Origin: Elusimicrobia bacterium UBA6262
Lineage (GTDB): Bacteria; CAYTYR01; UBA6262
NCBI GenBank assembly: GCA_002441095.1
Contig: DJVG01000034.1
Span: 1-56,152, forward strand
Length of the DNA stretch: 56,152 bases
Direction: 5' to 3'
Shown piece after piece: positions 7,832 through 15,519 of the stretch. The position numbers and the translations under genes were made by a program. How positions within the stretch are numbered: the stretch's first letter is position 1; the number at the start of each line of letters is the position of its first letter. Under the pieces are notes generated by a model. The model saw only the letters and a program-made list of their open reading frames with translations, was not told the origin of the DNA and did no database searches.

Positions 7832-9037
7832 TTATTTTGCGTCTTTCCGGATCGCTTCAGCTTTATCAGTCCTTTCCCAGATAAACTCACTTTCCGAACG
7901 GCCAAAATGGCCATAACTGGCAGTTTTCCGGAAGATAGGTTTATATAGTTCAAGAGCATCAATTATGCCGCGGGGATCCAGCCGGAAGTTTTTGATCACT
8001 GCTTTTTCAATCTTAGCTTCATCAACCGTACTTGTCCCCATGGTATCTACCATGACACTGACTGGTTCCGGGACACCGATAGCGTACGCTAATTGGACCG
8101 TACATCTTTCCGCTAAGCCGCTGGCTACCACGTTTTTGGCGATGTAGCGGGCCATATAAGTAGCGCTGCGGTCCACCTTGGTCGCATCTTTGCCGGAGAA
8201 TGCTCCGCCGCCATGGGCAGCCATTCCGCCATAGGTATCCACGATTATTTTTCTTCCGGTCATACCGGTATCTGATTGGGGCCCGCCGACCAGGAACCGG
8301 CCGGTAGGATTAATAAAACAATCTTTCTTCCAGTTAAAATATTTCATTAATCGCGCGGGAATTACCGGTTTAATGATCGACTCGATGATCTCCTCTTTAG
8401 CCCAATTAGCCATATTATCGGTTTTCTTATCCAGGGCTTCCTCTGTATGCTGGCTGGAGACCACGATCTTATCAACAGCTATCGGTTTCTTGTCTTCATA
8501 CCGTATCGTTACCTGGGATTTCCCGTCAGGGCCCAAATATGACAAGATTTTCTTTTTCCTGACTTCAGCTAATCTCCTGGAAAGGTTGTGCGCCAGCATT
8601 ATGGGCATAGGCATGAGTTCCGGAGTTTCATTGCAGGCATAGCCGATCATCAGTCCCTGGTCACCGGCGCCAATGACTTTGCCTTTGCGCCCTACACCCT
8701 GGGCGATGTCCGGTGATTGTTTGCCGATAGCATTAAGAACAGCGCAAGTTTCATAATTAAAGCCATATTTGATATCAGTATATCCTATATCCTTTATGAC
8801 TCCGCGGACTAATTGCGGCAGGTCAACATACGCTGATGTGGTGATCTCTCCGCCAACGATCACTAAGCCCACGGTAATAAATGTTTCACAAGCTACCCGG
8901 CTGTGGAAATTATTCTTGTTTGGCGGATCCAACCGGTAAATTTCATCTACTACGGCATCAGATATCTGGTCACAGACCTTATCTGGATGTCCCTCGGTGA
9001 CACTTTCGCTGGTAAAAACAAAATCCCTTTTAAACAT
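7832..9037 (-). CDS. metK: S-adenosylmethionine synthetase
   Basis: Makes SAM from methionine and ATP in the cytosol. The protein has 401 residues, near the usual length. Motifs include EGHPDKVCDQISDAVVD near residue 15 (ATP/Mg site), the hallmark GAGDQGLMIGYA, and GGGAFSGKDATKVDRSA (P-loop-like signature). GGGAGG lies 7 nt before ATG 9037. It is followed by ahcY across a 106-nt spacer filled with word repeats. SAM made here would serve the sugar methyltransferase and the radical SAM enzymes in the glycan locus as well as general metabolism. I looked for a SAM riboswitch in the leader and saw none. Confidence 0.97.
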   Translation of the reverse strand: MFKRDFVFTSESVTEGHPDKVCDQISDAVVDEIYRLDPPNKNNFHSRVACETFITVGLVIVGGEITTSAYVDLPQLVRGVIKDIGYTDIKYGFNYETCAVLNAIGKQSPDIAQGVGRKGKVIGAGDQGLMIGYACNETPELMPMPIMLAHNLSRRLAEVRKKKILSYLGPDGKSQVTIRYEDKKPIAVDKIVVSSQHTEEALDKKTDNMANWAKEEIIESIIKPVIPARLMKYFNWKKDCFINPTGRFLVGGPQSDTGMTGRKIIVDTYGGMAAHGGGAFSGKDATKVDRSATYMARYIAKNVVASGLAERCTVQLAYAIGVPEPVSVMVDTMGTSTVDEAKIEKAVIKNFRLDPRGIIDALELYKPIFRKTASYGHFGRSESEFIWERTDKAEAIRKDAK

Positions 9038-9073
9038 CTACTTTCCTCCCTTTGGCTTCACTATGTTACGCCT

Positions 9074-9181
9074 GATTACACCGATTTTTAAGCACGATTA
9101 CACCGATTTCAAGCAATTAAAGCACTTAATCTGTGTAATCACTGTCCGCCTCTGGCGGATCTTTTCAAAATCTGTGTAATC
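9074..9181. repeat. inverted GATTACACCGATT words upstream of metK
   Basis: GATTACACCGATTT occurs at 9074-9087 and 9096-9109. Its near-complement AATCTGTGTAATC occurs at 9128-9140 and 9169-9181 (12 of 13 matching bases on inversion). A perfect small hairpin TCCGCC-TCT-GGCGGA is at 9145-9159. The unit fills nearly all of the 165-bp spacer between the nucleotidyltransferase stop and the metK start. Confidence 0.8.
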
Positions 9182-9202
9182 AAAAACGAACAGAGTGAGT
9201 TT

Positions 9203-10240
9203 CTATTTTTTTTCATCTATATTAATGACTGAACCTTCAAATACCGATATATTTTCACTGATCTTGGCCTGATTACCAATAACACAATTACGCAAGCGCA
9301 CTCCTTTAGACACATGCACTCCGGCCCACAGGATACAATCACTAAGTCTCGCGCCTTCTTCGATTATATTATTATTACCGATCGTGGTAAAACTGTTGAT
9401 GGTCACGCCCTTTTCTATTTGGCAGTTACTGCCGATCACTGCCGGGCCAACAATTTTCACTCCAGGATGTATATAAGTATTGCTGCCGACCCAGATATTC
9501 TTTCTTCTCAATTTGCCTGGGATCTTGACTTTAACTGCCCCTTCCAGGGCATTTTTTTCTGCTCTTTTATACTCCTGCAGGTTGCCGATATCGCACCAGT
9601 AAGATTTCATTTCATACCCAAAGATCGGCTTTTTCCTGGTTAGTAACAATGGCCATACTTCGTGGCCAAAGTCATAAAATTTATTTTTCGGTATATAATC
9701 AAATATTTCCGGTTCAAACACATAAATACCGGTATTGACTGTATTGGCAAAAACATCGCTCCAGGATGGTTTTTCGATAAATTTTTCGATGCGGCTGTAC
9801 TGATCGATCAAGGTAACGCCATAGTCAAACCTGGCATCTACTTTCTTTAAAACCATAGTTGCCAGGGACTTCTTCTTTTTATGGAACTCTATGACCCTGG
9901 ACAAATTAATATCAGTCAAGCCATCGCCGCTCATAACCACAAAGGTATCATTAAAATGGTGCTCCGCCCTTTTAACGCCGCCGGCAGTACCCATTAATGT
10001 TTTTTCCAGGGAATAGTGTATCTTGAGCCCATAACGCTGTCCGTCCCCAAAATGATCCCTGATCATATCAGGGTAGAAATGCAGGTTAATGACCACCTCG
10101 TCAAAGCCATGCTTTCTCAGCAGGTCGAGCGTATGCTCAAGCGCTGGTTTATTGACGATAGGGATCATTGGTTTGGGTATAAAATGTGTCAGCGGCCGCA
10201 AGCGTGTGCCTACTCCTGCTGCCATAACCATTGCCTTCAT
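9203..10240 (-). CDS. NDP-sugar pyrophosphorylase, mannose-1-phosphate guanylyltransferase type
   Basis: Cytosolic enzyme that condenses a sugar 1-phosphate with an NTP. The 345-residue protein has an N-terminal nucleotidyltransferase domain (about 1-230) with GVGTRLRPLT and IPKPMIPIVNKP at the start, GTAGGVKRAE for sugar binding, and SGDGLTDIN as the metal Asp region. A left-handed beta-helix of hexapeptide repeats covers about 245-340. The domain order matches eukaryotic/archaeal GMPP-like and bacterial Man1P guanylyltransferase-like proteins, but guanine versus uridine specificity cannot be read. AGAGG precedes ATG 10240. It forms a set with the phosphohexomutase and a second paralogous pyrophosphorylase upstream. 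Confidence 0.85.
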   Translation of the reverse strand: MKAMVMAAGVGTRLRPLTHFIPKPMIPIVNKPALEHTLDLLRKHGFDEVVINLHFYPDMIRDHFGDGQRYGLKIHYSLEKTLMGTAGGVKRAEHHFNDTFVVMSGDGLTDINLSRVIEFHKKKKSLATMVLKKVDARFDYGVTLIDQYSRIEKFIEKPSWSDVFANTVNTGIYVFEPEIFDYIPKNKFYDFGHEVWPLLLTRKKPIFGYEMKSYWCDIGNLQEYKRAEKNALEGAVKVKIPGKLRRKNIWVGSNTYIHPGVKIVGPAVIGSNCQIEKGVTINSFTTIGNNNIIEEGARLSDCILWAGVHVSKGVRLRNCVIGNQAKISENISVFEGSVINIDEKK

Positions 10241-10254
10241 GGAAACCTCTTTGG

Positions 10255-10331
10255 CGAATAAAAGCCGAATGACAGCGAATAAATACCGAATAAATATTCG
10301 TGTAATTCGGGCATTTCATTCGAGTAATTCG
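10255..10331. repeat. inverted CGAAT/ATTCG word array
   Basis: CGAAT occurs at 10255, 10266, 10276 and 10287 (spacing 10-11 nt). ATTCG then occurs at 10296, 10305, 10318 and 10327. The two halves mirror each other around about 10293, giving a long imperfect palindrome that fills the spacer. Confidence 0.75.
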
Positions 10332-11750
10332 TTAAGTTCTTACCTTGTACACCAATTTCCGGCCTAAGTCAATTAGTTTTTTGACCTTGGCTTGATTATC
10401 TGCTTCAGCATATATCCGGACCACTGGTTCTGTACCGGAAGGCCGCAGTAAAAGCCAACTGGCATCGGCAAAGATCATCTTTACGCCATCATAATCTTTT
10501 ACTCCTTGAACCTCAGGCAATGAAGAAGTAAAACCGGTTATTTGCCTGGAAAATTCTTTTTTATCAATATGATGATGCTGGGTATGGCCTAATTTCAAGT
10601 CAATGCGATCGTAACAGGACAGGCCAAATTCGGCAAATAACTCCTTTTTCAGGCTGACCAGGCTTTGGCCGGTCATGGCCATCATTTCCAGCATATACAA
10701 AGCGCTCAAAATACCATCCCGCTCCGGAATATGGCCGCTAAATCCGATCCCGCCGCTTTCCTCTCCGCCAATGAGAACCTTTTCTTGCAGCATAATATCG
10801 CCAATATACTTAAAGCCGATCGGGGTTTCAGATAATTTTAAGCTATATTTCCGGCAGATACGCTCGATCAGGCAGGTGCCGGAAATAGTTTTTACCACTG
10901 CTCCCTTTTTTCTTTTATTCTTTATTAAATGCAACAGCAACAGTGAAAATATCTGGTGGGAATTCACAAAAACACCCTGGCTATCCACTAAACCTATCCG
11001 GTCAGCATCCCCATCCAGGGCAATGCCAAGGTCAGCTTTTTTATGCCGTACCGCGCTAATTAGCGGACCAAGATTAGCAGCTATTGGCTCTGGGTGGATT
11101 CCCCCGAACAAAGGATCATTCACACTGTTTATTGAATTAAGCTTAAGAGCACCACCGGCTAATAACTCTTCCAGGCAACCCTGCCCGGCGCCAAAAAGAG
11201 GATCAATGACCAGGCTTATCTTCTGCCGGCGTATTTTATTAATATCTACCATCTTCGCCAGATGTTTTAAGTAGCTCTTCTTAAGATCAATTTTCTTTAT
11301 GTTCCCTTGAGCTTGACGGATAGGAGCTTGCTGCAAGGATTGCTCGAATAACCTGGTCACTTCCGGATTAGCAGATGCGCCTTGCCAGGTTTTAAATTTT
11401 AGGCCATTAAACTCGTATGGATTATGGCTGGCGGTAATAATTATTGCTCCAGCTGCTTTTTTATTCACTACATTATAGGAAACCGCAGGGGTTGGTACCG
11501 CCTGTGCGCTTAGTAATACCTTAAAACCATTGCCCGATAACACTTCTGAGACGGCAGCAGCGTATTCCCTGGAGAGAAAACGACAATCATAGCCAACAAG
11601 AACAGTTGCGGGTTGCGAGTTGCGGGTTGCGAGTTTACTTAAATAATCACAGATGGATTGGGTGACTAGCCGGACATTATTAAAAGTAAAATCGCGGGCA
11701 ATTATCCCGCGCCACCCATCAGTGCCAAATTTTATCTCGGTAGCCAACAC
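10332..11750 (-). CDS. phosphomannomutase/phosphoglucomutase
   Basis: Alpha-D-phosphohexomutase that interconverts sugar 6- and 1-phosphates and so feeds the two neighbouring pyrophosphorylases. Four domain signatures are visible in 472 residues: TASHNPYEFNGLK (phosphoserine loop), DGDADRIG (Mg loop), GEESGGIG (sugar loop) and LRPSGTEPVVRIY (phosphate loop). The start is GTG 11750 or TTG 11747; GGAGG is 4 or 7 nt away, so TTG fits slightly better. Residues about 40-49 (LATRNSQPAT) are encoded by four 7-nt words, and a second short word pair sits at 11309-11330 (residues PIRQAQG). Both look like in-frame additions in loops, and all catalytic motifs are intact. Confidence 0.9.
   Translation of the reverse strand: MLATEIKFGTDGWRGIIARDFTFNNVRLVTQSICDYLSKLATRNSQPATVLVGYDCRFLSREYAAAVSEVLSGNGFKVLLSAQAVPTPAVSYNVVNKKAAGAIIITASHNPYEFNGLKFKTWQGASANPEVTRLFEQSLQQAPIRQAQGNIKKIDLKKSYLKHLAKMVDINKIRRQKISLVIDPLFGAGQGCLEELLAGGALKLNSINSVNDPLFGGIHPEPIAANLGPLISAVRHKKADLGIALDGDADRIGLVDSQGVFVNSHQIFSLLLLHLIKNKRKKGAVVKTISGTCLIERICRKYSLKLSETPIGFKYIGDIMLQEKVLIGGEESGGIGFSGHIPERDGILSALYMLEMMAMTGQSLVSLKKELFAEFGLSCYDRIDLKLGHTQHHHIDKKEFSRQITGFTSSLPEVQGVKDYDGVKMIFADASWLLLRPSGTEPVVRIYAEADNQAKVKKLIDLGRKLVYKVRT
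11309..11330 (-). repeat. GAGCTTG word pair inside the phosphohexomutase gene
   Basis: GAGCTTG occurs at 11309-11315 and 11324-11330 with ACGGATAG between. It encodes the loop peptide APIRQAQG. The middle contains CGGATAG, the word of the 4021-4051 and 13994-14021 blocks. Confidence 0.5.
11605..11632 (-). repeat. four 7-nt words inside the phosphohexomutase gene
   Basis: GTTGCGG, GTTGCGA, GTTGCGG and GTTGCGA follow one another. They encode residues 40-49 just before the strand LVGYDCR, where homologs usually run directly from the helix into the strand. The word (TGCGAGT) is the complement of ACTCGCA in the 2321-2382 palindrome. Confidence 0.8.
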
Positions 11751-11792
11751 TTATCCTCCAGGTTTAAGATGGTTCTTTTTAGAATTCCGTTT

Positions 11793-11893
11793 AGCTGTAA
11801 AGCTGTAGTAGTCCAGCAGGATGTCTAGCAAGCTGTACAGATCTAAAGCAGCTTACTTCTTTACAGCTATATAGCTATACAGCTCTAGAGCTG
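11793..11893. repeat. inverted AGCTGTAA word array (about 8-nt period)
   Basis: AGCTGTAA at 11793 and AGCTGTAG at 11801 are tandem. AGCTGTAAAG (11793-11802) has a perfect 10-bp inverted copy CTTTACAGCT at 11859-11868, followed by ATAGCTAT and ATACAGCT-type words. It fills the spacer between the second pyrophosphorylase gene and the mutase gene. Confidence 0.7.
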
Positions 11894-11895
11894 AT

Positions 11896-12951
11896 TTATA
11901 GTTTACTATATTTCTTCAGGATCGAATGGTCAGCTAATGCTGCGCCAGGACTCAAGGAAGTATGCGGTTCAATGATACACTGTTTACCGACCAGGCATTT
12001 TTCCAGCCTGGATCCTTCCCCTACTTCAGTATGATCATGGATTACGCAGTCACTTAATATTGCCCCTTTACGGATGATCACTCCATGGCCCAAAGTGACT
12101 TTCCCGTTAATCTGGGCAAATTCTTCAATCCTGGCTTTATTACCCATTACCAGCTTGCCGTCTATTACTGCTTCCTTGCTGATAAAACTATTACTGCCTT
12201 GCCAGATATCCTTTCCTGTTTTGCGGCCAGCGATGCTGGCTCCGGCTACGCCATCAATAATATCAAAATGCACTTGCAAATACTTTTCAATGGAACCGAT
12301 GTCAATCCAATAACTGGTATTAACAAAACCGAATAATTTCTCTTTTTTAGACAATAAAGCAGGGAACAGACCCCGTTCCACAGAATAATTGATCCCTGGC
12401 GGTATTAAAGATAGCGCTTCCGGCTCAAATATATATACACCGGCATTAATAGTATTACAGGTCACTTCATCCCAGCTGGGCTTTTCTAAAAATCTTTCGA
12501 TGCGGCCATTCTTGGCCGTCTCGACCAGGCCATACACAGTAGGATCTTTCACCCTGGTCAAAGCAATGGTCGCTTTAGCCTTATTTTTGATATGATAACG
12601 GCGCATCGCTTCAATATCAATATCCATTAAGACATCGCCATTAAAGATCAACACTTTGCGGTCAATATATTTTTGTGCATTTTTGATCGCTCCGCCGGTC
12701 CCCAGCGGCTCCTCTTCATGGACATAATGGATCTTGATGCCATATTTTGATCCATTGCCAAAATGATTTTCAAAGGTATGCGAGAGATAAGCTAAACAAA
12801 ATATCACTTCCTTGACGCCATATTTTTTTAGCAGTTCAATTTGGTAGAGCAAAAATGGTTTATTGACAATAGGCAATAAAGGCTTCGGCGTATTACAGGT
12901 AAACGGCCGGAGCCTGGTACCAAGCCCGCCGATCAGGATCAGTGCTTTCAC
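11896..12951 (-). CDS. NDP-sugar pyrophosphorylase, mannose-1-phosphate guanylyltransferase type
   Basis: Second sugar-1-phosphate nucleotidyltransferase, paralogous to the gene at 9203. It has 351 residues, with GGLGTRLRPFT and TPKPLLPIVNKP at the N terminus, GTGGAIKNAQ (sugar site), FNGDVLMDID (metal site) and a C-terminal beta-helix from about residue 245. GTG 12951 is the start, with GGAGG 7 nt upstream. Having two related enzymes on either side of one mutase suggests two nucleotide sugars, for instance GDP-mannose plus another, but substrate identity is inference. Confidence 0.85.
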   Translation of the reverse strand: MKALILIGGLGTRLRPFTCNTPKPLLPIVNKPFLLYQIELLKKYGVKEVIFCLAYLSHTFENHFGNGSKYGIKIHYVHEEEPLGTGGAIKNAQKYIDRKVLIFNGDVLMDIDIEAMRRYHIKNKAKATIALTRVKDPTVYGLVETAKNGRIERFLEKPSWDEVTCNTINAGVYIFEPEALSLIPPGINYSVERGLFPALLSKKEKLFGFVNTSYWIDIGSIEKYLQVHFDIIDGVAGASIAGRKTGKDIWQGSNSFISKEAVIDGKLVMGNKARIEEFAQINGKVTLGHGVIIRKGAILSDCVIHDHTEVGEGSRLEKCLVGKQCIIEPHTSLSPGAALADHSILKKYSKL

Positions 12952-12974
12952 AAAAAAACCTCCAGTTTTTTAAG

Positions 12975-13034
12975 AAGTGTTAAATTGAAAGTTAAAAGTG
13001 TAAAATTAAGGACAAAAACAATAACTTAACACTT
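12975..13034. repeat. AAGTGTTAA / TTAACACTT inverted word array
   Basis: A perfect 9-bp inverted pair (12975-12983 and 13026-13034) is embedded in AT-rich words of the type AAGTGTTA, AGTTAAAAG and AGTGTAAAA, with TTATCACTTAC continuing on the right. It fills the spacer downstream of the GalE-like gene. Confidence 0.65.
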
Positions 13035-13042
13035 AAAATTTA

Positions 13043-13969
13043 TCACTTACAACTGTTATTGAAATAGTCTACTGTTTGGATCAACCCGTCTTTAAAATTC
13101 ACCGTAGACTGCCAGCCCAGCAATTTCTTTGCTTTAGCAGTACTCAGGAAACTCTTTTGCAATTCCCCCAGCCGCGGCGACTGATAGACAGCTTTTTGGT
13201 CATAGCCAGTGATCATTGATAGCTCGGCAAATAAGGTATTGACACTGGAAGCCTTCTGCGTGCCGATGTTAATGATCTCATTGACGCCTTTTTTTAATCC
13301 CAGCAGGTTGGCCCTGACCACATCACCGACAAAAACATAGTCGCGCAATTGTTCTCCATTGCCAAAAATATTTATCTCAGAGTTGTTTTGGATCCTTTGA
13401 ATAAATATCGCTACTACTCCTGCCTCCCCATGCGGATCCTGCCTGGGCCCATAAACATTGCCATAGCGGAATACCAGGTATTTTATACCATAGGTAGCGG
13501 CGTAATAATTCAGGTAAACTTCGGTAGTGTGCTTGGTTACGCCATATGGTGAAAGCGGGTTGGCTGGCGCTGTTTCTGCCGGCGGAGTTTTGCCGCACTC
13601 TCCGTACATTACCCCACCGCTTGAGGCAAAGATGAATTTTTTCACCTTGTACTTGACACAATTCTCCAGCAGGTTAAGCGTACCGAGCACATTAACCTGG
13701 GCATCAAAAACAGGATCCAGAACTGATTTGCGGACATCAATTTGCGCGGCATGGTGATTGACTATTTCCGGCCTTTCCCGCCTGAATATATCATTGATCT
13801 TCCTGTCGTCCCTGATATCAGCCCTATAGAATTTAGCTTTATTATTAACATTGCGTAACTTGCCCGCAGAAAGATTATCAACGATGACTACCTTGTGGCC
13901 GGCAGCAATATACGCATCCACAATATTCGACCCAATGAATCCCGCCCCGCCTGTAACTAAGATCTTCAA
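13043..13969 (-). CDS. galE: NAD-dependent UDP-glucose 4-epimerase family protein
   Basis: Extended short-chain dehydrogenase/reductase that probably epimerises C4 of a UDP-hexose for the glycan locus. The 308 residues show the Rossmann motif TGGAGFIG at 6-13, NHHAAQIDVRKS, the catalytic SSGG near 117-120 and Y142-x3-K146 (PYGVTKHTTE), followed by RYGNVYGPRQDPHGEAG for sugar binding. This form is shorter than E. coli GalE and resembles the GalE-like group of many Gram-negatives and archaea. It lies 58 nt after the WbaP-type transferase gene, in a spacer with a heptamer block, and probably shares the promoter at 15488-15516. Confidence 0.85.
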   Translation of the reverse strand: MKILVTGGAGFIGSNIVDAYIAAGHKVVIVDNLSAGKLRNVNNKAKFYRADIRDDRKINDIFRRERPEIVNHHAAQIDVRKSVLDPVFDAQVNVLGTLNLLENCVKYKVKKFIFASSGGVMYGECGKTPPAETAPANPLSPYGVTKHTTEVYLNYYAATYGIKYLVFRYGNVYGPRQDPHGEAGVVAIFIQRIQNNSEINIFGNGEQLRDYVFVGDVVRANLLGLKKGVNEIINIGTQKASSVNTLFAELSMITGYDQKAVYQSPRLGELQKSFLSTAKAKKLLGWQSTVNFKDGLIQTVDYFNNSCK

Positions 13970-13993
13970 ATAGTACCTCCGCTTTTTATTTTT

Positions 13994-14021
13994 CTATACC
14001 CTATACGCTATCCGCTATACG
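13994..14021. repeat. block of four CTATACG/CTATCCG 7-nt words
   Basis: CTATACC, CTATACG, CTATCCG and CTATACG are contiguous, with a decayed fifth and sixth unit (CCGCTTC, TAATACG) that contain the stop codon of the upstream phosphoglycosyl transferase. The word matches that in the M6 protease signal peptide at 4021-4051. Confidence 0.75.
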
Positions 14022-14027
14022 CCGCTT

Positions 14028-15455
14028 CTAATACGCTCCCCTGGCAAACAATACCGTAGGGACAGTTTGTAAAATTATTTCTATATCCAGCCATACCGAC
14101 CAGTTCTCAATGTAATAAATATCTAATTTGATCATTTCTTCATAGCTCAGGTTACTCCTGCCGCTGACCTGCCACAAACCGGTAATCCCAGGCAGGACCA
14201 TCAGGCGGCGCTTAGCCCACTCATCATAATGGCTGGCTTCCCAGAGCACCTGTGGCCGCGGTCCGACAATACTCATATCCCCTATTAACACATTGATAAA
14301 CTGGGGTAATTCATCCAGGCTGTAATGACGGATGAATTTGCCGAATTTAGTGATGCGGGGATCAGCTTTCATTTTAAAAACAGGGCCTTTTCTCTCATTC
14401 ATTTTTAATACATCTTTGAGCCGGTCATCAGCATCCGCTACCATACTGCGGAATTTCAGGAACATAAATTTATTTCCTTTATAGCCCATCCGCGAATGGC
14501 GGTAAAAAACCGGTCCGGGAGAATCCAGCTTGATAATGACAGCAATAATGATCATGGGCAACGCAATTATGGCCAAAATAATGGTCGCAATAATAATATC
14601 CAGGCATCTCTTAAAAAAGGCATTGACTCCGCGCAACTGGATTTTTTTCAGGGTCAATACTGGTAAGCCAAAGATATTATCCAAATTACTGCGGGTAGTG
14701 ATCAGTCCCAGTACATCCGGAATGATCTTAAATTCAACTCCGGCTTTTTCCGCTTTGGTGATAATGTCCAGCATTTGGCCGCTGGCTTCCGGCAGTTTGG
14801 TCATAATGATCTCATTGATCTGCAGTTTCTGTATTATTTCACCCAGGTTTTCAATACCTTCAAAAACCGGAATGTTCTCAAACTCATCCCAGTCTTTTCT
14901 CTCGATCTTTGGGTAATTTACCAAACCCACGATCTTATATTCAACCTGCTGGTCAGACTTTACGATCTGGTAAATTTCCTTGGCTAACCGGCCGGCCCCT
15001 ACGATCAATACTTTTTTGACCCCGCTTAATTTATACTTTAAATACCGCCGGAACCGGCTGAAGGCAGCTCTCCATATGGAAATAATAATAATATTAATGA
15101 ACCAGCCCATCAAGAGCACAATGCGTGAAAAAGTAAACTGCCGGTATAAAAAGGTCACCGCCATGACAATAACAGCGGAAACTGTGACTGCCTTGAGTAT
15201 ATCCGGGAATTCATCCAGTGAAAACCGGTCTTTCAGGATATACAACCCGGTTATCTTAAATACCAGCAAGCTGACTAAAGTAATCACGCCAAAAGCCTGC
15301 GTATATAGGGGTAATGAAGGTATGCCTTTATCAGGGATCATATATCCTGAATAAAATCTTAACCAGTAGGCCAGATAGAAGGACAAGTAGATGATGATAC
15401 CGTCTATCAGCAAAGCCAGGATTTTTAGATATACAGGGATCCTTTTATTCTGCAT
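14028..15455 (-). CDS. WbaP-type polyprenyl glycosylphosphotransferase
   Basis: Initiating enzyme that moves a hexose 1-phosphate from a UDP-sugar to undecaprenyl phosphate at the inner membrane. The 475 residues show four or five N-terminal membrane helices, a CoA_binding_3-like Rossmann region (VLIVGAGRLAKEIYQIV) and a membrane helix near residue 285. The C-terminal bacterial sugar-transferase domain follows, with KFRSMVADAD, the catalytic Asp-Glu pair in SLDELPQFINVL, VGPRPQ and LPGITGLWQVSGRSN. This is the full-length form, unlike the minimal paralog at 50698. A sigma70-type promoter and a GGGAG lie just upstream. The C terminus (GAY, stop) runs into a word-repeat spacer. Confidence 0.92.
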   Translation of the reverse strand: MQNKRIPVYLKILALLIDGIIIYLSFYLAYWLRFYSGYMIPDKGIPSLPLYTQAFGVITLVSLLVFKITGLYILKDRFSLDEFPDILKAVTVSAVIVMAVTFLYRQFTFSRIVLLMGWFINIIIISIWRAAFSRFRRYLKYKLSGVKKVLIVGAGRLAKEIYQIVKSDQQVEYKIVGLVNYPKIERKDWDEFENIPVFEGIENLGEIIQKLQINEIIMTKLPEASGQMLDIITKAEKAGVEFKIIPDVLGLITTRSNLDNIFGLPVLTLKKIQLRGVNAFFKRCLDIIIATIILAIIALPMIIIAVIIKLDSPGPVFYRHSRMGYKGNKFMFLKFRSMVADADDRLKDVLKMNERKGPVFKMKADPRITKFGKFIRHYSLDELPQFINVLIGDMSIVGPRPQVLWEASHYDEWAKRRLMVLPGITGLWQVSGRSNLSYEEMIKLDIYYIENWSVWLDIEIILQTVPTVLFARGAY

Positions 15456-15487
15456 AAACTCCCTTTTATGGTAACGAATAATGTTTT

Positions 15488-15516
15488 ATTATAGCAAAAA
15501 TTACGGTTATTTCCAA
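15488..15516 (-). promoter_or_regulatory. strong sigma70-type promoter before the phosphoglycosyl transferase
   Basis: On the minus strand TTGGAA (15516-15511), exactly 17 nt and TATAAT (15493-15488) are followed by a leader of about 25 nt with GGGAG before ATG 15455. This is the best promoter match in the window and probably starts the unit covering 15455 to 13043. Confidence 0.6.
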
Positions 15517-15519
15517 GAT

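Noticed and set aside
7726..7962. 78-residue N-terminal extension of the adenosylhomocysteinase frame
   Set aside because: It runs through the word-repeat spacer and the end of metK, has no similarity to the family, and ATG 7725 has a well-placed AGGAG.
9038..9202. Possible SAM riboswitch in the metK leader
   Set aside because: No SAM-riboswitch-like core could be traced; the inversion-symmetric GATTACACCGATT words and the TCCGCC hairpin account for the visible structure.
10675..11274. 199-codon plus-strand frame opposite the phosphohexomutase
   Set aside because: Shadow frame; the minus-strand gene has all four catalytic signatures.
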